A model generated the notes under the pieces. That model did no database searches and was not told the DNA's origin. It was given only the letters and a program-made list of their open reading frames with translations. From assembly GCA_949825025.1 (NCBI GenBank), contig CATKWE010000033.1, forward strand, positions 1-64,000: DNA of 64,000 bases, in the 5' to 3' direction. The stretch is from Siphlonurus alternatus. Lineage: Eukaryota > Arthropoda > Insecta > Ephemeroptera > Siphlonuridae. Shown here one piece after another: positions 19,367-28,910 of this stretch (its first letter is position 1; every line of letters begins with the position of its first letter). The position numbers and the translations under genes are program-made.

Positions 19367-20281
19367 TAGTTATTTAAGTTTAAAACAATAACAAATTGCA
19401 TCAAACAGATTATTGAATAATTTCGAGACAGAACGTAGCTCTTTTTTAAGCCATGCCCAAAATTTTTCAATTTTATTGAGGTCTGGTGAATATGGAGGTT
19501 GGAACAGCAAAATAATATTAAATTTCTTTGCGATTTTAATAAGTTTGTTTTTTCTGTGAATACTAGCATTGTCTATCACTGCTATATTTTCGGCAATTTC
19601 AGGACAAAAACAATTTTCAAACCAATATTCGAAAAGGGCGCTGTCTGCAGTTCCCTTGTAAGTAAGCGGCGCAACGATTTTATCACCGCATTTTCCTGCG
19701 ACAATAGAAATTCTTTCGTACTTTTTGCCTCTGATTTTGCTGTATACTTTAACTCCTTTTTTCGCTCGTACATTGGATCTATAAATATATTTGTCAATAC
19801 CTGTCTCATCTGCATAAAATACGGATTTTTCAGGATGTTTTTGTTCTAATTTTGCCAAATCTTTTTTGAAAGTTTCACGTTTTTCTTTATTTGCCTCACT
19901 ATAACGAATTTGAGTTTTTTTAAAGTTATCTTCTGGTTTTCCAAGGCATAAAAAACAGCAGCTGCCGAGCAATTGAAATGCTCCCCGATTTCTCTTAGAT
20001 AGTGGTCAGGGTTTTCTATAATATACGTTGCTAATTCTACGGGGTCAATCTTCTTAAATGTACGGTTTAAAGGGCGTTTTTTCAAACTGCCTGTTTCTTG
20101 GCTTAATTTTTCCCAATCAGATATTGTTGATTTGCTTATGTTAAAAGTTTTGTGAGTTTCTTCAAGAGAATGAGTTTTCCTATAATCAATTACTTTTTTT
20201 CTTAAATCTAACGAATATGCCATAATTATCACCTTGGGATATTATACCATATTATATTAGTGTTTTCAAATTAATTTACTA
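19367..20281 (-). mobile_element. IS630-B copy 1 (915 bp)
   Basis: Ends TAGTTATTTAAGTTTAAAAC (19367) and, on the other strand, TAGTAAATTAATTTGAAAAC (from 20281) are imperfect inverted repeats with flanking TA (19365-19366, 20282-20283). A second copy of identical length is at 58640-59554. The 100 bases between 19255 and 19366 hold only a short unassigned stretch. Confidence 0.94.
19370..20232 (-). CDS. IS630-B transposase (orfA/orfB, -1 frameshift)
   Basis: OrfA (20232-19846) is the HTH half (MAYSLDLRKKVIDYRKTHSL). OrfB carries VFYADETGIDK, IAVIDNASIHRK and PPYSPDLNKIEKFWAWLKKE. At CTTTAAAAAAACTC (A7) the downstream frame is -1 and joins NQKITLKK to TQIRYSEANKEK. The slip tract is the same T3A7 as in IS630-A, but the direction differs. 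Confidence 0.92.
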
Positions 20282-20381
20282 TAGATAGATGAACTGGTTG
20301 AGTAATAATATAAACGATATAAAAGTTAATGCGTAAACTATTAGCATCGTTTACAAACACTTCAATAACTATTGTTATTAA

Positions 20382-20504
20382 AAGGGGGAATCGGCATTTG
20401 ATTGGCTTGTAGAAAATACTTCTTCTTATGGATTCTACAATTACTATAAAGAACCATGGCATTGGGAATATAACCCTCCAAATAAAAAAAGTTCAAGCAA
20501 GTAG
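20382..20504 (+). pseudogene. M15-type D-Ala-D-Ala carboxypeptidase/endopeptidase, C-terminal remnant
   Basis: About 40 residues remain after an upstream stop (TAA at 20379): ESAFDWLVENTSSYGF, then YYKEPWHWEYNPP. The WHWEY element holds a zinc ligand of VanY/M15 peptidases, which cleave peptidoglycan stem peptides. The rest is lost beside IS630-B. A gene for an exported protein follows 56 bases later. Confidence 0.72.
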
Positions 20505-20513
20505 ATGTTAAAA

Positions 20514-20543
20514 TGCGGATGTGAGCCTATTCTCACATCCGCA
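20514..20543. other. Strong hairpin just upstream of the exported beta-propeller gene
   Basis: TGCGGATGTGAG and CTCACATCCGCA form a perfect 12-bp stem with a 6-base loop. On the plus strand AAAAAAGGAG follows, so it touches the ribosome site of the next gene. On the minus strand it is followed by TTTT and could act as a terminator. Confidence 0.6.
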
Positions 20544-20560
20544 AAAAAGGAGTGATATGT

Positions 20561-21622
20561 TTGAGTTTTGTTTTTGTTAAGAGAAGTATAATAGTATTGT
20601 TGGCTATGCTATCGTTCTACTTAAAAGCAGATACAGTATCGATTTATGCAAATAAAATTTCTAGTGAAAATAAAAACGGGTTAGGAAATGTGCACAATGA
20701 TGCTCTTGCTTTTTATGATAATAACATAGTTTATTTTATAAATGGCGTTGTAAGTAGAGGAGATACTACTGACTGTAAGATTTACAAAATGTTATCAAAT
20801 GGAGAATATGTAAAATTGAGCGATGATCTTGCAACTGAGCTTATTGTTGCTGAAAAAAAATTATTTTATATTACACAAGATGGCGTGAGCATTAAAAGCA
20901 TGGCACTAGATGGCACAAAAGTTTCTACAATATTTGACGAAAACGTAAAAATACCAGCTGTATTAGAAAAAATGAAAAATAGCAAAAATCAATTTAATGT
21001 TGAAAATTTAATATATAATGATGGCTCTTTGTATTTTGTGCTGTCCGATTTTTACACATTAAATAAAGAATCGGAAATTTATAGATTAATTGTCCGTATG
21101 AATCTTGATGGCACAAACATAAAACCTATTTTTACTGATAGGATTTCACAATTTATAATAAATGAAAATAAAATATATTATACTTTCACTGAAAAAAACG
21201 GTCTTTATGTTATGAATTTAGACGGATCAAACAATAAGCAAATTACAAAAAAACTTGTTAGAAGCCCAATAGTTGATAAAAATTATGTTTATTTTATTGG
21301 AAAAAACTATTACTTGTACAAAATGGATCTTAAAAAAAAGAAACCAAAAGTTTTGCTTAAAGAAGAATTGTTATCATTTAATTTACTTGGGGATACAATT
21401 TACTATTCAATGCATTCTGAAAGTAGATACGAAATTGCTATTCGTTCGATTTCTATTGATGGTAACAGTAAAAGAAATTTAACCGATGAATTAACTATTG
21501 GACTAAATATAGCCGGCGATTGGATATTTTATGACAGGCGCTATGCTGAGGATGATCGATTTGCAAAAATGAAAATAGATGGAACACAGGATGAACTTGT
21601 TGAAATATATCCCGTACAATAA
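20561..21622 (+). CDS. Exported DUF5050-like beta-propeller protein
   Basis: The start is most likely the TTG at 20561, 8 bases after AAGGAG; the GTG at 20552 overlaps that site. The product of about 353 residues has a signal sequence (KRSIIVLLAMLSFYLKADT) and then repeated blades of the type YYTFTEKNGLYVMNLDGSN, IYRLIVRMNLDGTNIKPIF and AIRSISIDGNSKRNLTDE, characteristic of DUF5050/TolB-like propellers. It directly follows an M15 peptidase remnant. Possible roles are a wall-binding protein or an immunity partner; the sequence does not decide. Confidence 0.75.
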   Translation: MSFVFVKRSIIVLLAMLSFYLKADTVSIYANKISSENKNGLGNVHNDALAFYDNNIVYFINGVVSRGDTTDCKIYKMLSNGEYVKLSDDLATELIVAEKKLFYITQDGVSIKSMALDGTKVSTIFDENVKIPAVLEKMKNSKNQFNVENLIYNDGSLYFVLSDFYTLNKESEIYRLIVRMNLDGTNIKPIFTDRISQFIINENKIYYTFTEKNGLYVMNLDGSNNKQITKKLVRSPIVDKNYVYFIGKNYYLYKMDLKKKKPKVLLKEELLSFNLLGDTIYYSMHSESRYEIAIRSISIDGNSKRNLTDELTIGLNIAGDWIFYDRRYAEDDRFAKMKIDGTQDELVEIYPVQ

Positions 21623-21833
21623 ATTTTATTGTTGGACGAAGACCAGTTTGTACTGTATGTAAGTACAGCACAAACATTGGATCAATTATATCTTCACTCC
21701 TACTATAGTTTAAACCTTTAGAATATAAATAATATTTAGAATTTGCTACTAATAAATCAGCCCATTAAAAAATAAATCAAATTAAAAAACAAATCGGGTA
21801 TAGATTTATAATTAAATTACAGGAGGAATTGAG

Positions 21834-21894
21834 ATGAATAACCGTTGGATAATTGCTAACATTTTAATAATATCCTTAATTAACTCTAGTAATA
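21834..21894 (+). pseudogene. 5' end of an exported protein gene cut by IS630-A copy 4
   Basis: AGGAGGAATTGAG precedes an ATG at 21834. Twenty codons encode a signal-peptide-like stretch (MNNRWIIANILIISLINSS) before the frame enters IS630-A at TA 21893-21894. The remainder of the gene is not on the other side, where an IS630-B end is found. Confidence 0.65.
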
Positions 21895-22794
21895 TAGCTA
21901 TTTTTATTGAAAACAAGCTTAAAGTATGGTAAAATTAACCTATGGCATATGCAGTAGATACAAGGAAACTTGTCCTCAATTATTTAGAAAAAGGACATAC
22001 ATATAAGCAAGCGTATTTGGAACTTGGCGTAAGCGAAAGCACAATAAAAGAGTGGAAAAAGCTCCTAAAAGAAACAGGAAGCTTAGAAATGCGTCCATTG
22101 GAGAGGACGACAAGCAAATTTCATTCTAAAGAGCTTGAAGCGTACGTAAATGAGTATCCCGATGCAACATTGAGTGATATAGCGACGCATTTTGGTGGTA
22201 CGACATCTGGAGCCTTTCACGCTTTGGAACGTGAAAAAATCACCTTTAAAAAAAGAGCCATTTTACAAAGAACGTAACGAAGTAGAGCGCGTAGCGTTTG
22301 ACTGCGAAATATCCGAAACGCCACCGGGGACAGACATAGTTTATGTGGATGAATGTGGCATAAACAAACATTTGAGCAGAGAATATGGTCGCTCAAAGCG
22401 TGGAAAAAGGGTGTGCTTAATGACTTATGGGCGCAAATTTAAAAAACTAAATTGCATTGGCGGCATGGTCGGAGGTAAGATGCTTGCCTTTATGAAATAC
22501 GAATGGAACACAAATACTGCTTGGTTTAATGAGTGGTTCGAATGGTTTTTGTGCCCGCTCTTAAAACAAGGTAGCGTTATCATAATGGATAATGCGGCTT
22601 TCCATAAAAAATCTGATGTACATAAAATTGCGGCATCATATGGTTGCTGTGTTATTTTCTTGCCGCCTTATTCGCCAGATAAAAATAAAATTGAAAAATT
22701 TTGGGCTAATTTGAAAAATTGGCTACGTCTAAACGCCAAATTTTTCGCTACAATTCAAGACGCTATTACAGCTTATTTTAAAAGAGAATAGCTA
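21895..22794 (+). mobile_element. IS630-A copy 4 (900 bp)
   Basis: Flanked by TA at 21893-21894 and 22795-22796. The left flank is a truncated exported-protein gene; the right flank is the terminal 37 bases of an IS630-B element. Confidence 0.95.
21942..22791 (+). CDS. IS630-A transposase (orfA/orfB, frameshift)
   Basis: OrfA is 21942-22277 (MAYAVDTRKL; Ala replaces Ser of the other copies) and orfB runs to 22791. The slip tract and DDE residues are conserved. Confidence 0.92.
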
Positions 22795-22796
22795 TA

Positions 22797-22833
22797 CCAT
22801 ATTATATTAGTGTTTTCAAATTAATTTACTATA
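22797..22833. repeat. IS630-B terminal fragment
   Basis: These 37 bases equal the terminal bases of IS630-B (compare 20245-20281), ending at its terminal repeat. IS630-A copy 4 either inserted in an IS630-B or replaced most of it. Confidence 0.85.
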
Positions 22834-22935
22834 CGATTGGCGGTTGGCAGGAATGTCAGCCGCTTTTTCAAACTACATAATAAAAATCAAGCTAATAGGC
22901 TTGTAAAACACTTGTTTCAAACAATCACTGCTTAG

Positions 22936-22994
22936 TTGTGGATAACTTAATAATTTTTTTAAACCTATTCTGCATTTTACTGAGTTATCCACAA
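22936..22994. promoter_or_regulatory. Inverted pair of consensus DnaA boxes
   Basis: TTGTGGATAACT (22936-22947) and its exact complement AGTTATCCACAA (22983-22994) each contain a perfect DnaA box, TTATCCACA. The centres are 48 bp apart in AT-rich DNA. There is no dnaA or dnaN nearby, so this is not obviously oriC. It could titrate DnaA or be the ends of a small element. Confidence 0.5.
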
Positions 22995-23012
22995 TTGTTT
23001 ATCGAAAAAATG

Positions 23013-23057
23013 GGCTGTAACATCACGATTTCTAATAATCGTTTTGATACAGTCCCT
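23013..23057 (-). terminator. Rho-independent terminator of spoIIID
   Basis: On the minus strand GGGACTGTATCA...ACGATT pairs with AATCGT...TGTTACAGCCC, followed by ATTTTTTCG. It lies about 55 bases beyond the spoIIID stop. Confidence 0.75.
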
Positions 23058-23109
23058 CTTTTTGGTTTTAATTTTTTTCTAAAATGCTTTTGTAACTTTC
23101 AAAACCCTA

Positions 23110-23385
23110 TTATTTTTTCAGACTTATAGTAGGAACAGATAAAGTTAAATATTTTTCTTTAGTAGCTAACCCTCCCCTTATGTGCCTTTCAGATTTATTA
23201 ACTTCTAAAACCCTGCGGGCCTCCCCCGCTAATTTGGGGTTAATTTTCACAAGTCTTTCCGTTACATCCTTATGTACTGTTGATTTGCTAATTCCAAATT
23301 TCTTAGCCGTTTCCCGAACTGTCGCATCATTATTTATTATAAAATTAGCAACCTCTACCGCTCTTTCTTCAATATAAGTTTTCAA
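23110..23385 (-). CDS. spoIIID: Sporulation transcription factor SpoIIID
   Basis: SpoIIID is a small DNA-binding protein that switches mother-cell transcription between sigma-E and sigma-K programmes. The 91-residue product has the family layout: YIEERAVEVANFIINNDATV, an HTH (RETAKKFGISKSTVHKDVTE), the LVKINPKLAGEARRVLEVNK segment and the basic ERHIRGGLATKEKY tail that contacts the minor groove. AAGGAGG precedes the start. It is monocistronic and intact amid IS debris. The intergenic DNA 23386-23533 holds its promoter. Confidence 0.96.
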   Translation of the reverse strand: MKTYIEERAVEVANFIINNDATVRETAKKFGISKSTVHKDVTERLVKINPKLAGEARRVLEVNKSERHIRGGLATKEKYLTLSVPTISLKK

Positions 23386-23938
23386 GAAGTAACCTCCTTA
23401 AACATAAGCTTCTACACATTTATATGAAAATGAAAAAGCTTTTATTCCAAAGAATCTTTATACCTATACCATTATGGTTATGTATTAAATCTGTAGTTTA
23501 TATAAATTAACATCCCAAGCAAACTCAAAAGTATTAGACCTGTTCTAAAACCTTGCAAAGCAATAAAAATTAGTATAAAATAATCTATATGGATAATAAA
23601 AAAAGAATAGAAAAATTAGATGAAACAAAATATCAAGAATTATTTGGAGTTAGAAAGCCCACGTTTGATAAGATGCTCGCGATACTCGAGAGTGCATTTA
23701 AGGATATGCACGAAAAAGGCGGTCGTCCATCACGTTTAAGCGTGCTTGATGAACTAATAATAACTTTAGGATATTATCGCGAATATAGAACAATGCAACA
23801 TATATCATTCGATTATGGAGTTTCTAAAAGTCGAATTTCTGATGCTGTCAAGTGGGTTGAAAACACACTTATTAAAGACGGTAGCTTTGCTTTGCCTTCG
23901 AAACGCAAGTTTTTAGAAAGCGATACAGACATCGAATA

Positions 23939-24838
23939 TAGCTATTCTCTTTTAAAATAAGCTGTAATAGCGTCTTGAATTGTAGCGAAAAATTTGGCGT
24001 TTAGACGTAGCCAATTTTTCAAATTAGCCCAAAATTTTTCAATTTTATTTTTATCTGGCGAATAAGGCGGCAAGAAAATAACACAGCAACCATATGATGC
24101 CGCAATTTTATGTACATCAGATTTTTTATGGAAAGCCGCATTATCCATTATGATAACGCTACCTTGTTTTAAGAGCGGGCACAAAAACCATTCGAACCAC
24201 TCATTAAACCAAGCAGTATTTGTGTTCCATTCGTATTTCATAAAGGCAAGCATCTTACCTCCGACCATGCCGCAAATGCAATTTAGTTTTTTAAATTTGC
24301 GCCCATAAGTCATTAAGCACACCCGTTTTCCACGCTTTGAGCGACCATATTCTCTGCTCAAATGTTTGTTTATGCCACATTCATCCACATAAACTATGTC
24401 TGTCCCCGGTGGCGTTTCGGATATTTCGCAGTCAAACGCTACGCGCTCTACTTCGTTACGTTCTTTGTAAAATGGCTCTTTTTTTAAAGGTGATTTTTTC
24501 ACGTTCCAAAGCGTGAAAGGCTCCAGATGTCGTACCACCAAAATGCGTCGCTATATCACTCAATGTTGCATCGGGATACTCATTTACGTACGCTTCAAGC
24601 TCTTTAGAATGAAATTTGCTTGTCGTCCTCTCCAATGGACGCATTTCTAAGCTTCCTGTTTCTTTTAGGAGCTTTTTCCACTCTTTTATTGTGCTTTCGC
24701 TTACGCCAAGTTCCAAATACGCTTGCTTATATGTATGTCCTTTTTCTAAATAATTGAGGACAAGTTTCCTTGTATCTACTGAATATGCCATAGGTTAATT
24801 TTACCATACTTTAAGCTTGTTTTCAATAAAAATAGCTA
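23939..24838 (-). mobile_element. IS630-A copy 5 (900 bp)
   Basis: Flanked by TA at 23937-23938 and 24839-24840; inserted inside the IS5-B transposase gene without other damage. Confidence 0.95.
23942..24791 (-). CDS. IS630-A transposase (orfA/orfB, frameshift)
   Basis: OrfA is 24791-24456 and orfB reads to 23942. One change (CICGMVGG instead of CIGGMVGG) distinguishes this copy. The DDE residues and slip tract are unchanged. Confidence 0.92.
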
Positions 24839-25331
24839 TATGTAATCATCGATGTAACAGAATGCGAAACAGAACGTCCTAAAAAAAACAAAAACAATCG
24901 TATAAAGGCAAACAAAAATGTCATACGATAAAAGACCAAATAATTATCAATGGGGCAACTTGTGAAATTATATGCGTCAATGAGGCAAAGGGAGCCATTC
25001 ATGACCTTGAACTTTTTAAATTGAGCAAAATATATATGGTGAATGATATTTTATTAGTTGGCGATAAAGGGTATCAAGGTATTTGTGCTATACATTCCCA
25101 AAGCCTAACGCCCTATAAAAAGCCAAAAAACGGACAATTAACACCAAAACAAAAAACATTTAACTCAAAACTTTCAAAATTCAGAATTTATATTGAACAT
25201 GTAAATCGTCGCATCAAACGATTTAAAATTTTCAGCTACAGATATCGCAATAAGCAACTTAAACATTTTTTGCGTTTTTCTTTAATTTGTGACATTTATA
25301 ATTTTGAATTAGGGTTTTAGAACAGGTCTAA

Positions 25332-25746
25332 TGATTTATCGTCATTGAGAAACGGTGAAAAGTGGGCAGGTTTATGTGGTTTTGGAGTAATTGTTTCCAA
25401 ACGAGAAGAACTTGGAAAAGAAGCAACGACTAGCCAAAATTATTTTATTTATAGTATAAAAAGCGCAACAGCTGAAAATATTTTAAAAATCAAGCGAGAA
25501 CATTGGGCGATAGAAAACAATCTACATTGGTTGCTTGACGTGCTGTTTCGTGAAGACGAATGTCGATCAAGACGCGAAAACTCTGCTGAAAATTTAAATA
25601 TTATAAAAAAGCAAGCTTTGCAGTTAATGAAGCAAGAAACGAGTATAACATCCAGCTTGAGAGCTAAAAGACTTCGTTGTGCTTATGACATATTTTACGC
25701 CCTTTTGGTGGTTGGTGTCAAGATAGTTTCGTAAGCGTTTCCCCTG
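25332..25746 (+). pseudogene. ISAs1-A-type transposase, C-terminal fragment with terminal repeat
   Basis: It reads like the C-terminal third of the element at 5109-6268 (NGEKWAGLCGFGVIVSKREE ... REHWAIENNLHWLLDVLF ...) and ends in the same CGTTTCCCCTG terminal repeat at 25746. The 5' two thirds are absent, replaced by the IS5-B end. Confidence 0.88.
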
Positions 25747-25962
25747 ATAACTTCCTGTTATCTGATATTTGTTCCACACTCTAGTTATTGTTCTTATGCA
25801 TACAAATACCCATTTTGATATACTTTCTTTACTTTCGCCAGCTTGCATATGTTTTATTATAGCCGCTCTCTTCTCCATTGAGATTGGTTTTGCCATCTGT
25901 AATCACCCCTAGTTACTACAAATGGTAACACTTGGACTATAAAATATCAAGTTGCTATATTA
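25747..25962 (-). pseudogene. IS630-C transposase N-terminus and end
   Basis: Start at 25896 (MAKPISMEKRAAIIKHMQAG, SISKWVFVCIRTITRVWNKY). The frame is cut after about 50 codons by the ISAs1 end at 25746. The terminal repeat TATAGCAACTTGATATTTTA lies at 25962 and adjoins the IS6-like gene. Confidence 0.82.
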
Positions 25963-25964
25963 TG

Positions 25965-26714
25965 AATTTCAAGTAGTGATTGTGATGTTTTACGCAACGA
26001 AAGCCCTAAATTAACGTGATAAGAAAGACATAAACCCATTATATGTGCACTGTTTTTTCTGAACTTATAGGAAGTAATAAAATTGGGAAGCCCGTGCAAA
26101 TCCATGGCAAAGAAATCCACCGTGAATTCACGGTAGATGTAGCGAAGTTTGTATTTATAGCGTTCATCAGAATGCAAATCTGGCGGTAATTTTGACAGAC
26201 TATGCTTGTAAAAAGAGCAATTATCATTAACGCATTTATGCACAATAAAATGCTTGCGATCTTTCTTTGGAGCAAGAGTTTTGTGGCAGTAAGGGCAAGA
26301 CAAAATAATTGACTTAGCGTGATAATCACCATTTTGGAACTTGAAATCGCAGACTTTGCACCAAAGCTGACCTTTATTACCATTGTTGCAGTAAATGTAA
26401 TCGTGAGTAGAACCGCAACGAGGGCATACGGTTTTATCAGGAACTAGATTTTGTGAGCCTGATTTTCGCTTAATAGGCAGCAACTGTTTGCCATACTTCC
26501 AAATATAATATTCAATAAGAAAAAGATAGTCATGCTTTTCAAATTTCTTGATTATAGGCAGTTTGTCGGTTTTGAACTTCTGATATTTAGGACTATGAAG
26601 CTCGTCATGAGCCCATTGCCTAAGCGGCACAAAACGACACAGAAGCGATAGTAACTCACAAATAATTTTATAATAATATTGATTTATTCCAAGTAATAAT
26701 GATATAATCTCCAC
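25965..26714 (-). pseudogene. IS6/IS240-like transposase with N-terminal zinc ribbons, 3'-truncated
   Basis: Complementary in extent to the fragment at 6341-7078: here the N-terminus is complete (hydrophobic leader; zinc ribbon CPRCGSTHDY...WCKVCDF; second ribbon CPYCHKTLAPKKD...CVNDNC), followed by YREFTVDFFAMDLHGLPNF. The IS630-C end interrupts it at LLEIHN, before the catalytic DETY motif. Confidence 0.82.
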
Positions 26715-26892
26715 AGCAATGTTCTTCCTTTCTTTTGGGATATTTGGTGTGTTGATATACCCATTATATCAGAAAAAAGGGGGACATTGTTTTTTTGTTT
26801 AAAATAACTTTGAAAGCCTTGACATATAGTGGTTTTAAAAATAAATAGTAGGTAGTGCTTGACACTACCATAAAACAAATGGAGGTTATAGC

Positions 26893-28170
26893 ATGAAAAC
26901 ATCAAAAAACATTCTAACAGAGAAAGAAATGGAATTGGTAAGTTTTTTAATGCAGGATTGTCAAAACACAGGAGATATACAGTCTAAACTTAAACGTCTT
27001 TTTGCAGGAACAATAGAGCAAATGCTTGAAGCTGAGATGGAAGAACATCTTGGTTATGAGAAAAACAATGTGGCGGGCAACAATAGTGGGAACAGCCGTA
27101 ACGGATACAATCACAAGACAATTGTAAGTGATTATGGTGAATCAGAGATTGCTGTGCCCAGAGATCGCAATGGTGAGTTCGAGCCAAAAGTTCTTGAAAA
27201 ACGTTAAACCAGAACGGATGAAATTGAGCAGAAAATCATGGCTATGTACTCAAAAGGCATGAGCCAACGGGATATTGAAGATAATATTCGTGAAATTTAT
27301 GGTGCAGAAATTCCCCAAACTTTGATTTCTAAAATCACCGATAAAATTCTGCCTGAAGTGAACGAATGGCAAAATCGACCACTTGAATCGATTTACCCTA
27401 TCGTTTATTTCGACGGAATTGTGTTCAAAAGTCGCAAAGACAGCCAGATTATTAATAAATGCGTCTATTCCGTTTTGGGCATTGGCATGAATGGACAAAA
27501 GGATATTCTAGGCATTTGGATCAGCGAAAACGAGGGTGCTTCATTTTACGCTTCTATTTGCTCAGACCTGAAAAAACGTGGCGTTTCCGATATTTTTATT
27601 GCCTGCCATGGGGTAACGCAAGAAAGCGGACGCCCAAAGGGCGGCTCTTGCTACGCAAAAGTACTGAATAACTTAAAAGGGCTTGGTGAAGCTATTAATG
27701 CAGTATTTCCAAAGACGAAACATATCTTTGTGTCGTGCATCAAATACGCAATTCAACAAAGTTTGTGCAATATAAGGACAGAAAAGAAGTTTGTGCTGAC
27801 CTAAAGAAAATATATGGCGCAGTAAATCTCGATGACGCGGAGTATGCAAAAGAAGAATTTAGGGGAAAATGGGATAAAATGTATCCTTCTATTTTACGTT
27901 CGTGGGACACTAATTGGGCTGAACTCACTACGTTTTTTGGCTATCCACAAGAAATAAGACATTTGATTTATACAACAAATGCAGTTGAAGCTTATCACCC
28001 AATGGTGCGTAAATTTACAAAAACCAAGGCGATTTTTCGACTGACGATTCAATACGAAAGGTTGTTTTTCTTTCAATAAAAGAGATAGCAAAGAAATGGA
28101 CTATGGCTGCACGGGATTGGGCACTTGCCTACAGCCAAATCATGATATTTTTTGCGGATAGCTTTACAGT
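26893..28170 (+). pseudogene. IS256-family (mutator-type) transposase, multiply broken
   Basis: The start MKTSKNILTEKEMELVSFLM and TIEQMLEAEMEEHLGYEKN are typical of IS256. A CAA-to-TAA type nonsense codon stops it at 27205-27207. Later IVYFDGIVFKSRKD (Asp), a further frameshift near 27745, then IYTTNAVEAYHPMVRKFTKT (Glu region) and another frame break near 28060 follow. An in-frame insertion of about 60 bp of GC-rich palindromic DNA sits at 27606-27666, after IFIAC. Confidence 0.85.
27606..27666. repeat. GC-rich palindromic insertion inside the IS256 transposase
   Basis: Family members read IAC-MDxLKG here. This copy has about 21 extra codons with GCAAGA...CGCCC-AAA-GGGCG...TCTTGC, a hairpin that looks like a small REP-type palindromic element. 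GC content is far above the surroundings. Confidence 0.55.
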
Positions 28171-28185
28171 CTAAATAAACCAGAT

Positions 28186-28345
28186 ACATTGAGGGCTCTG
28201 CCCTCAAACTCCCGAGGTTTATACGCCTTGGGCATACCGGTGAAATGGAAAACGGCAAGCATCATATGCCCGCCGTTTCACCGTATACGCCACAGCAAGC
28301 ATGTGGTCGCTCCTCAGCGTTGCCATGTTTATGCTGTAATAAAAG
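28186..28345. other. GC-rich palindromic stretch of unknown origin
   Basis: It contains TGAGGGCTCTGCCCTCA (28193-28209) and a larger hairpin (GGTGAAA...ACGGC with GCCGT...TTTCACC, about 28239-28281). Composition differs sharply from the AT-rich surroundings. No reading frame is convincing. It lies between IS256 and IS1 remnants, so foreign origin is likely. Confidence 0.45.
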
Positions 28346-28433
28346 TATTAACAAAAACTTGGATGGTTATTCCATTTACACTAAAGAATGTTCACAACCG
28401 AGTTTTTTGGGACAGGTCTCATGTTTATGTTGC

Positions 28434-28773
28434 TTATTGTAGACTTTGTTTTTTTAACGTATCCATAACTTTGTATGTTGAGATCTTTAGAACTCGAGAA
28501 GTATCTCTTATTCCACTTTCATTGGCTGTCATTTCAATAATCTTACTTTCAATCCCGTGCCTACAACCTTTATAACTATGTTCCAATTGGAAACTACCCA
28601 TACAACAATCTTCATTTTTACAATAGTATCTTTGGTATCCCGTTTCTGTTTTACCATGCTTTATAACTTTTGTGCTTCCACACTTTGGACATTTCACTTC
28701 TATCATTGCCATTTCTTATCACCTATAGTTTTTGACACTTTTATACACCAAAAAACAGTTTTTTTACACTACC
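28434..28773 (-). pseudogene. IS1-family InsA-like protein with element end
   Basis: InsA is the zinc-finger/HTH protein of IS1. The 92-residue frame (28712-28434) has CPKCGSTKVIKHGKTETGYQ, then CKNEDC, and the ESKIIEMTANESGIRDTSRV helix region. The terminal repeat GGTAGTGTAAAAAAACTG (minus strand) ends at 28773. No insB follows. A shorter copy of the same start is at 58539-58637. Confidence 0.75.
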
Positions 28774-28910
28774 AAATTAATAATACTTTAATACAGTTAA
28801 AAACCACAATACCTGAGAGTAGCCCGACCAAAACGGTGGCTTCATACCATTGAAAAAGCTTATAAATCCACTGTTTTTCGAGTTATCCCAATTGTATTAT
28901 TACTCGATTT

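Larger units (their letters stand above)
23589..25320 (+). pseudogene. IS5-family transposase B, split by IS630-A and using a -1 slip site
   Basis: The N-terminal half (MDNKKRIEKLDETKYQELFG, with a following YYREYRTMQHISFDYGVSK) is open to TA 23937. The frame resumes cleanly at 24841 (VIIDVTECETERPKK). At CCTAAAAAAAAC (A8 at 24881-24888) a -1 slip restores the K-Q-K-Q-SYKGKQKCHT motif and the rest (LLVGDKGYQGI, YIEHVNRRIKRFKIF) to the stop at 25320. The slip site is at the same place as in IS5-A. Confidence 0.88.
23534..25331 (+). mobile_element. IS5-family element B, interrupted by IS630-A copy 5
   Basis: Perfect ends TTAGACCTGTTCTAAAACC (23534) and GGTTTTAGAACAGGTCTAA (25331) bound the element. 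Removing IS630-A and one TA leaves about 896 bp. To its right lies a truncated ISAs1 copy whose 5' part is missing, consistent with an IS-promoted deletion. Confidence 0.92.
26851..28170 (+). mobile_element. IS256-family element, degenerate
   Basis: The left side has GGTAGTG-CTTGA-CACTACC (26851-26869) and GGAGG before the transposase start. The right limit is uncertain; transposase sequence ends near 28170. Confidence 0.6.

Noticed and set aside
22936..22994. Chromosomal origin of replication
   Set aside because: Only two DnaA boxes, no dnaA/dnaN/gyr genes, and no cluster of boxes or AT-rich unwinding region beyond background.
1..28850. CRISPR array
   Set aside because: Repeats here are IS copies or single palindromes; no regularly spaced short direct repeats with unique spacers and no cas genes.
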